From Lamellibrachia columna (lineage: Eukaryota > Annelida > Polychaeta > Sabellida > Siboglinidae), in NCBI GenBank assembly GCA_963662155.1, contig OY759262.1, positions 57,764,207-57,828,206 of the forward strand: a stretch of DNA of 64,000 bases, read 5' to 3'. Positions 59,520-64,000 of the stretch are shown here, piece by piece. How positions within the stretch are numbered: position 1 is the first letter of the stretch; each line of letters begins with the position of its first letter. Under the pieces are notes generated by a model that ran no database searches, was not told the DNA's origin, and saw only the letters and a program-made list of their open reading frames with translations. The position numbers and the translations under genes are program-made.

Positions 59520-60992
59520 TGTATGTATGTATGTATGTATGTATGTATGTATGTATCAAAAACTATATATTCTAACATCTTGACTGCTGAAATGTGTTTG
59601 TAAACATGATATTCAGTCTGAAACATTCAAATTAAACAGATATGGGTCAAATTGAGACATGACATTTTATTTTAGTTTCAATGGGACGTGGCTCCGACAT
59701 CGCTGTCATTGTCCTAAGTGCAAGCAGGTCAACAGTGGACAGTGGTTATTCAATCCGGCCACTCTGTCACCTGCTTATACCATCCAGTCAACCAAGATAC
59801 AAGGTGAGTTGACTGACCGATTGTGGCAATTGTAAATCCTGCATGTAAAAATTAGGACCCTTAGGTTAATATAATGGTTTTGTGTAATCACAATTAGATC
59901 AGGGCCATGTCTAGTATGATTTTTTCTGTCATGGCCACTATAATTACAATAAAACGGGATGGAATTTATATCCATATGTTTCAAATTCTTTCAATATCTC
60001 AATATGTATTTTGATATGTTTGAGTCTTGTCAATTAAAGGTACACGTTCATGAGAGATGTGACATGTTGATGGATGATGTGACATGTTGATGAGTGATGC
60101 GACATGTTGATGGGTGATGTGACATGTTGGTGGTGATATGACTTGTTGTTTGGTGAAGTGATGTGTTGAAGGGTGATGTGACATGTCGATGGGTGATGTG
60201 ACATGTTGGTAGGTGATGTGACTTGTTGATGGGTGATGTGACATGTCAATGGGTGATGTGAGTTGTTGGTGACTTTACAGATGAGAACTTGCTGATAGAA
60301 TGGAACGAGGAGCCAGCCCACATCACCATTATACCTCTTGTCTTTCTGCTGTCCAACGACTACTCAAATGAGTCTCGACTGTGGAGACACAAATCTCTCG
60401 AGCCAACAGTAGCCAAGGTCCGCAGCAAACAGTTTCATTTTGAAATGTTAATACAACTTTCATTTTCAAATTGAAGACTCTCCTCTTTACTTGCAAGTTT
60501 TTACTACAATCTAATTTTTTATTTTAACAAAGTGTGACAGTTGTAATTTCTTAAGCCAGGTACCAGAGCCAGGGGCAGGCTACTAGTTAAATTAAAATGT
60601 TGGTAATCACTGTCTGTCATCAGGGTGATATGTTATGTCACATTTTATGTAAATTATGTTAAGCTTTCAAGGAAACTTCTATTAAAATAAATTTATTTAT
60701 TTTTATTTATTTTCTTAGCCTATTGCAGCAGTGGTCCTGCATTATCAAAAGCCCAAGCTGCAGCCAGTTTGTTAAACAAATATAAAGTAGTTTGTGATAT
60801 CAGCCTAATTAATTCTGTGTGAAAAACTAAACTCCACAAAACCATCCCTGGGAACTGTAACTGATACAGATGTTTTGAAATAAATCAGAAGGCATGTTAG
60901 GAATTAACATATTTCACACGTTTACTGTTTCAGGGTGAATTTCCAACAGTTGAATATGACGAAGTTATGAGATCTGGCCAAAGTCTACTAAG
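47189..60992 (+). CDS. BBOX1/TMLHE-family 2-oxoglutarate dioxygenase, N-terminal part (gene span)
   Basis: Family enzymes hydroxylate gamma-butyrobetaine or trimethyllysine in carnitine synthesis, using iron and 2-oxoglutarate; TMLHE acts in mitochondria. Seven exons join in phase: 47189-47330, 55513-55562, 56933-56974, 59122-59228, 59676-59803, 60281-60417, 60934-60992 (665 nt, 221 codons plus 2 nt). Seen: residues 1-34 are basic with one acidic residue, like a mitochondrial presequence; VNMRFNGTWLRHRCHCPKC (about 111-129) matches the MRFxYVWLRDHC region of TMLHE; C124, C126, C129 and H170 fit the CxCxxC...H zinc site of BBOX1; DENLLIEWNEEPAH (157-170) and EFPTVEYDEVM continue the domain. 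The catalytic HxD...H core is not in the window and should lie beyond 64000. Two donors are weak (gtcagc, gtccgc). The presequence and MRF motif favour TMLHE, the zinc motif BBOX1; I do not choose. Exons 1-3 rest mainly on phase agreement. Confidence 0.75.
50278..50436 (-). mobile_element. SINE/LINE tail fragment inserted in the LINE
   Basis: A (ATT)n run followed by atcatctttattcggactca, reading on the minus strand as tgagtccgaataaagatgat then (AAT)n, a common retroposon 3' end. It splits the LINE reading frame between KANYT and AIVRPHLENC, so it inserted later. Confidence 0.65.
50610..50648. repeat. 39-nt near-perfect palindrome
   Basis: A 19-bp stem (tagagacaaggcggttaag and its complement) with a 1-nt centre. 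The left arm is the normal LINE sequence (LETRRL); the right arm is a back-copied complement, after which the LINE resumes. Confidence 0.95.
51716..51838 (+). repeat. Two-copy tandem repeat, about 62 bp
   Basis: The stretch tttgttttctatggtggaa, actcattcaattacccagta, tgtctccattatctca occurs twice in a row with minor changes. Confidence 0.9.
52716..53012 (+). repeat. Minisatellite of 50-64 bp units, about five copies
   Basis: Units start tagacattgtaataactgtt, continue gtaatgtgtaactttgtt and end in variable ctagtaatcctca blocks. Unit length varies by small indels in the ctagtaatc part. Confidence 0.9.
53616..55403. mobile_element. hAT-like MITE interrupted by a second element
   Basis: The outer element runs from agggctgtatcgatgaatca (53617) to gtattgtttcagccctag (55386-55403), which is an approximate inverted match. 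It is split at 54043/55373 by an inner element that is flanked by the 8-bp repeat ATCGTGGC. The middle of the outer element is an AT-rich tatcatgata palindrome near 53985-54010. Confidence 0.6.
54044..55372. mobile_element. Inner hAT-like element with taattg repeats
   Basis: Begins CAGGGCTGGGTCCAATTACG and contains (taattg)n blocks at 54056-54205 and 55255-55370. Flanked on both sides by ATCGTGGC (54036-54043 and 55373-55380). The right terminal repeat is missing. A further end-like sequence, cagggttgtttgatttaaat, lies at 54282. (AT)n at 54989-55027. No coding frame of note. Confidence 0.6.
55513..55562 (+). CDS. Dioxygenase coding exon 2
   Basis: 50 nt; acceptor tactttcag, donor ACACCG|gtgagt. 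Joined to exon 1 it reads A-APELLVRQINTLIQTP and ends in phase 0. In the alternative frame it reads RSRVAGKADQHFDTDT and would stop in the next exon. Confidence 0.6.
56933..56974 (+). CDS. Dioxygenase coding exon 3
   Basis: 42 nt, phase 0 at both ends: MRFSHCQKNGSEMK. Acceptor gattttttag; donor ATGAAG|gtgagt. The donor's own sequence forms the start of the 40-bp satellite that follows. Confidence 0.6.
56975..58228 (+). repeat. 40-bp palindromic satellite, about 31 copies
   Basis: Units read cctctatgtccgtgactcta, ccatctctatggtagagtca. Each unit holds an 11-bp inverted repeat (tgactctacca/tggtagagtca) around a 5-nt centre. Variants are grouped: acgtcc at 57421-57655, ccacctct at 57838-58205, and stem-breaking gtgtca or gggtca scattered. 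The array lies in dioxygenase intron 3, beginning at its donor. Confidence 0.98.
58229..59121 (+). other. Rest of dioxygenase intron 3
   Basis: Contains a 38-44-bp repeat in about 3.5 copies at 58484-58615 (gggatggtctcaaaacgcag, atgtacaatcttta) and a short (AT)n at 58985-59007. Otherwise unremarkable. Confidence 0.7.
59122..59228 (+). CDS. Dioxygenase coding exon 4
   Basis: 107 nt; acceptor gtttgcag, donor AACATGCG|gtcagc. Encodes TGAMPMTRIYDSFVVRVSPD, AKTLELSECGKDVNM plus two bases of Arg. This weak donor is the one that gives MRFNGTW in frame; the better-looking gtgagg at 59164 would lead to a stop in exon 5. The gene could start at the Met in TGAMPM if exons 1-3 are wrong. Confidence 0.75.
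59229..59675 (+). repeat. Dioxygenase intron 4 with (GTAT)n
   Basis: 447-nt intron. (GTAT)n at 59490-59556, about 16 units. After it comes a copy of a dispersed repeat (tctaacatcttgactgctga) also found near 22.42 and 31.36 kb. Confidence 0.8.
59676..59803 (+). CDS. Dioxygenase coding exon 5 (zinc motif)
   Basis: 128 nt; acceptor ttattttag, donor ATACAAG|gtgagt. Encodes FNGTWLRHRCHCPKCKQ then VNSGQWLFNPATLSPAYTIQ, STKIQ. C-H-C-P-K-C corresponds to the zinc-binding CxCxxC of BBOX1. This is the most diagnostic exon of the gene. Confidence 0.85.
59804..60280 (+). repeat. Dioxygenase intron 5 with a 20-bp minisatellite
   Basis: Positions 60050-60262 hold about ten units of gatgggtgatgtgacatgtt with variation. 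It ends close to the acceptor (gactttacag). Confidence 0.9.
60281..60417 (+). CDS. Dioxygenase coding exon 6
   Basis: 137 nt; acceptor ctttacag, donor GCCAAG|gtccgc. Encodes DENLLIEWNEEPAHITIIPL, VFLLSNDYSNESRLWRHKSL, EPTVAK. The WxxxxxH pattern fits the position of the fourth zinc ligand (His in WPDEHY of BBOX1). Phase 0 at the end. Confidence 0.82.
60418..60933 (+). other. Dioxygenase intron 6
   Basis: 516-nt intron without notable repeats. Confidence 0.75.
60934..60992 (+). CDS. Dioxygenase coding exon 7
   Basis: 59 nt; acceptor ctgtttcag, donor CTAAG|gtgagt. Encodes GEFPTVEYDEVMRSGQSLL and two bases of the next codon. Matches the linker before the catalytic domain (BBOX1 LPTLDFEDVL). 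Confidence 0.8.
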
Positions 60993-62204
60993 GTGAGTTG
61001 TGCTTACGGCAACTGGCTTGATGAATCTCACAGAAGTCATTAGTCATATGACCTGTGTTTGCATGACTTTAGCTGCCGCCCAACTTGACCCAAGTACTAA
61101 TGTAGCTAAGTAACTGCAAAGTGCAATGAACTTAAGGCCTGATTCACTCAAACCAAATCGTTCCTTCCACCCATCTTTATTCTCAACCCGAAAATATTTT
61201 GCATCCCGTCTTTATTTCTCAACCCGTATTTTATATTTCAAGAACAAGGCTAATGCCTCCATATATTATTTCAGAGGTAATGTGGATTTAATGATCTCTC
61301 GGATGTTTGAGAAATTACCTCCAGAACTTCCACACTCTAGAACACCCTACACTCCAGGAAGTCACTTCAGCATTTAGGAACCCCTCCACCTCCACAATTT
61401 ACTCTTGCAGGTAAACAGGTTAATTCCACTAACAACAACAAGAACTTTGAACCAGTTTCTCAGTAATTGTTCTTACTGTGAAAAAACATATTCTGTCATT
61501 TGTTAATTGATTTAGTTCAACATTAACCCAAAATTGTTACTTTGTAACTGCTTTTATAGTTTTCTATATAGCACTATATTTTGCCATTTTAACATGCAGT
61601 CAGCGAGACGGTCATTAGAACTTATAGAGTTCATTGTATCCTTAAAATTAATATCATATATATATATATATAATATGTTAAGCCAAAAACTATGATATTG
61701 AATAATTAAAATAAATGAAAAATTACAATTATCATAATACCTTGTTTCTACATTTCAAATTTTCATGCGTTTACCCCTCATCAGTGGAAATTCTCCCCAG
61801 AAATTTGCTCAATTAAATCAAATACAGAGCAATGACAGTGATAAGCGATTATTGTACTGTGAGCACAATGGAGCCACCTATATATCTTGGTCTTTTATCT
61901 ATGCTGTGTTTTTGGTCAGATCATTAAAGTGAAGACTAATCCATTATTAGGTTGAACTGAGTAGATCTTGCTTGTCACCTCTGTCACCGAAATAACATCA
62001 GCCAAGTTCACCTAGGGCCGAAATCGGCACCACCCTCAGCACCACCCGTCAGCGCTACTCCTATCATGATGTTTACTTTCTGACCTAACCCTGAAAACGA
62101 CCACCTAGAGCCGCCAAACTTCTCATATATTTACCATACATATACACATGTGACGTGGTCAGACATTACTCTTACTTCTCAAGTCTCAAGTAGTTATACT
62201 CCAA
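60993..62204 (+). other. Probable dioxygenase intron 7
   Basis: No following exon was found. An open frame at 61126-61377 resembles nothing known. Short (AT)n at 61654-61671. Confidence 0.5.
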
Positions 62205-62384
62205 ACAGCCCAATCTTGAGCTAACGCAGGAGTTTGGACCAACGGCTTTTAGTGTCTCTTCCGAAAGACACAGGCAAAGTGGGGTGAACGAAATTGCCCA
62301 AGCTTCAAAATGGCGGAGGTGGAATCGAACCACTGTCCTCTCGATCGACAGGCAGGTGCTCTAACCATTAGACCACCGCTCCCC
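62205..62384 (-). mobile_element. tRNA-derived SINE
   Basis: On the minus strand: a tRNA-like head (62312-62384) with box A TGGTCTAATGG and box B GGTTCGATTCC, then ttttgaagcttgggcaattt and gtctttcggaagagacacta. The acceptor-stem ends of the head pair poorly, so it is not a tRNA gene. The head junction matches the 39.0-kb SINE, but the body differs. Confidence 0.85.
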
Positions 62385-64000
62385 ATGTAACGATAACAAA
62401 ATACAAATACTACGTATATCTCCTATGCCTAGCTCTGCAAAGCTAGGCATAGGAGATGGTGAGTTTTTATTTTTGTAAATTTTGATCTTTATATGGAAGT
62501 AAGAATAATGTTTTGATCACATCACATATGTATGCTTGTGGTAGATCTACAAGGAGACATTTGGCGATTCTATGTGGTTGTTTTCATGATTAGGTCAGAA
62601 AATGAATAAGATCGAAGTCAAAGACTTCTGTCATCACTAAACTGCACCGAAAGAGCTGAATTTGAAGATGATTCCAAAAAATCACTTGCTGCTAGTGGTT
62701 AAGAATTGTAAAATAAATTTTTTTATTCTGGAAAATTTACATCGCCACCACTCGCCATAGTAACGTGAGTGAAATTATACCGAAGCATTGCATAGAAATA
62801 AACCCATGTCATCAGTGATGTCACAAAGCCAGGTGATCGCTCATCTCATTAGCATCAAAGTTTATGCACACTTTATGAGTTAGATGCATTAAACATAACA
62901 TTTTACGTATAAATATATTTTATGTTACATTTTTATGTTGGCATATAGTACATATGATATTAAGCTTTGTGTACACACCGAAAAAGCATTTTAGCTAGTA
63001 CCTTGTTTTTATTCCCTTTAAGAGGGATGTGAGAAAATCGGAGAGAAAAAGTTGTTGACAATTTAATGACAACAACCAAAACAGTGCTGCAGTGCAAGAT
63101 CTTGTCAGCCTCACCTGTTTATAGAGAAAACCACAAGGACGAACAACAATCTAATAGGATTAGGGATTAACAGTCAATACAGTATAAACAGTGGGAAATG
63201 ATCCGTGACATGTTGCGTGTGTGTGATCGTGTGTGTGATCGTTCATCCTCACCTGTATAGCCAATGCAGAGGGTCTTTATAAAACACTGCACCAAATCGG
63301 CTGGTATGTGTAGAATGCAGATTGTAATCAGGTCTATAAACAGCAGCTTCGTGGAGGGCAAGTTCTGGGTGGCGAAGGGTTTGGCGACACATCAACGTGG
63401 TCTCTGTGACGAAAGCAAGCCTAGTTAGAAACTGGCTCCAGGCATACAATGCACATATTGACGTTATCAAGACGTGGAAAAAAATTCACTTTGTGGTCGC
63501 GATATCATCGCACCGCCATCATATCAGCCATCAGGGTACTTAGGCTTACAATGTGGGTGATGTTTTATGTTGCGTCGTTTTCATATCTGGCATCTTGATA
63601 ACTCTATGTCGACAAAAGTGAGAGCATAATGCCATGTTGTATCAATGTGCGGCTTATCTACAAGAGCTTGTTACTCTAATTACAATGTGTTATCATCACA
63701 TTTACTCTTCCTGCGTTGGCAGCTTTCATTCAGTATTTCATGTTGCCGCCGATCGCCCAGTTAACCTTTCTCAGGTGGGCGGCTCTACCTAGCAGTCCAC
63801 ATTGACGGACACAGCCCCTGACAAGGAGACAGCAGTATGTCCCATGTCTGTTGCTGCAAAGACATCTTTTGCCCACCCGGTGTCATCTTTGACCTAGATG
63901 TTCGGCCACGTGGAACCATGCTCATAATGAGTTGAATTGCACCTATTGACAAAGTTGTTTTATGGAAAGCATGAAAGGATGAGTGAATAAAACTCCTTCA
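62385..64000. other. Intronic or intergenic DNA with one hairpin
   Basis: A perfect hairpin lies at 62418-62457. A short gtgtgtgatc repeat lies at 63216-63242. No further dioxygenase exon or other gene was recognised, although 63690-63900 is more complex than the rest. Confidence 0.45.
62418..62457. repeat. Perfect 17-bp hairpin
   Basis: Stem atctcctatgcctagct and its exact complement around the 6-nt loop ctgcaa. Confidence 0.97.

Noticed and set aside
61126..61377. Open frame MNLRPDSLKPNRSFHPSLFS... as a gene or dioxygenase exon
   Set aside because: No similarity to the catalytic domain and no convincing splice sites.
62312..62384. tRNA gene
   Set aside because: Acceptor stem has several mismatches and the head is joined to a SINE body.

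Overview
This is a 64 kb piece of an animal nuclear genome. It has spliced genes with GT/AG introns, tRNA-derived SINEs, decayed LINE, hAT and pogo-like elements, and very many micro- and minisatellites. The base composition, the abundance of AC, AT and ACGC repeats, and the retroelement types suggest a marine invertebrate, most likely a mollusc or other lophotrochozoan. Species cannot be told from the sequence. Nothing looks bacterial or viral.

Two protein-coding genes can be supported by reading exons. On the minus strand, 11717-18861 holds the first six coding exons of a Meis/homothorax TALE-homeobox gene. They encode residues 1-224: the MAAPR start, a variable segment, and the Pbx-interacting Meis domain through VIDERDSG. 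All exon phases agree. The homeodomain exons were not found between 1 and 11716, so the gene should continue past the left edge through an intron of at least 11.7 kb. The 5' flank (about 18.1-23.4 kb) is not depleted in CpG and holds AT-core homeobox-like motifs.

On the plus strand, seven exons between 47189 and 60992 join in phase into residues 1-221 of a gamma-butyrobetaine/trimethyllysine dioxygenase-like protein (BBOX1/TMLHE family). It has a mitochondrial-presequence-like N-terminus, a CxCxxC zinc-site motif and the N-terminal domain. The catalytic double-stranded beta-helix must lie beyond the right edge. A cluster of NRF1-, CRE- and ETS-like motifs at 45.62-45.66 kb is a plausible promoter.

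The rest is introns, intergenic DNA and repeats. From left to right: a perfect (AC)n of about 680 bp (3.7 kb); a degenerate 46-bp array with a second copy (9.7 and 12.2 kb); a 350-bp foldback element inside a Meis intron (16.7 kb); a pogo-like MITE (23.7 kb); a hairpin next to a 53-bp minisatellite (24.4-25.2 kb); a whole 2.6-kb hAT element with exact 8-bp target duplication (28.7-31.3 kb); huge AT tracts (33.1-34.9 kb); 44-bp and 49-bp arrays (36.5 and 38.0 kb); a tRNA-SINE (39.0 kb); a decayed LINE (41.9-45.4 kb); a second, 5'-truncated LINE (49.9-51.0 kb) in the dioxygenase intron; nested hAT-like MITEs (53.6-55.4 kb); a 31-copy, 40-bp palindromic satellite that begins at a dioxygenase splice donor (56.98-58.23 kb); and another tRNA-SINE (62.2 kb).

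The two genes have no evident functional link. No new defence-like or enzymatic system was found. The most unusual items are the palindromic satellite at the splice donor, the foldback in the Meis intron, and the nested transposon structures.
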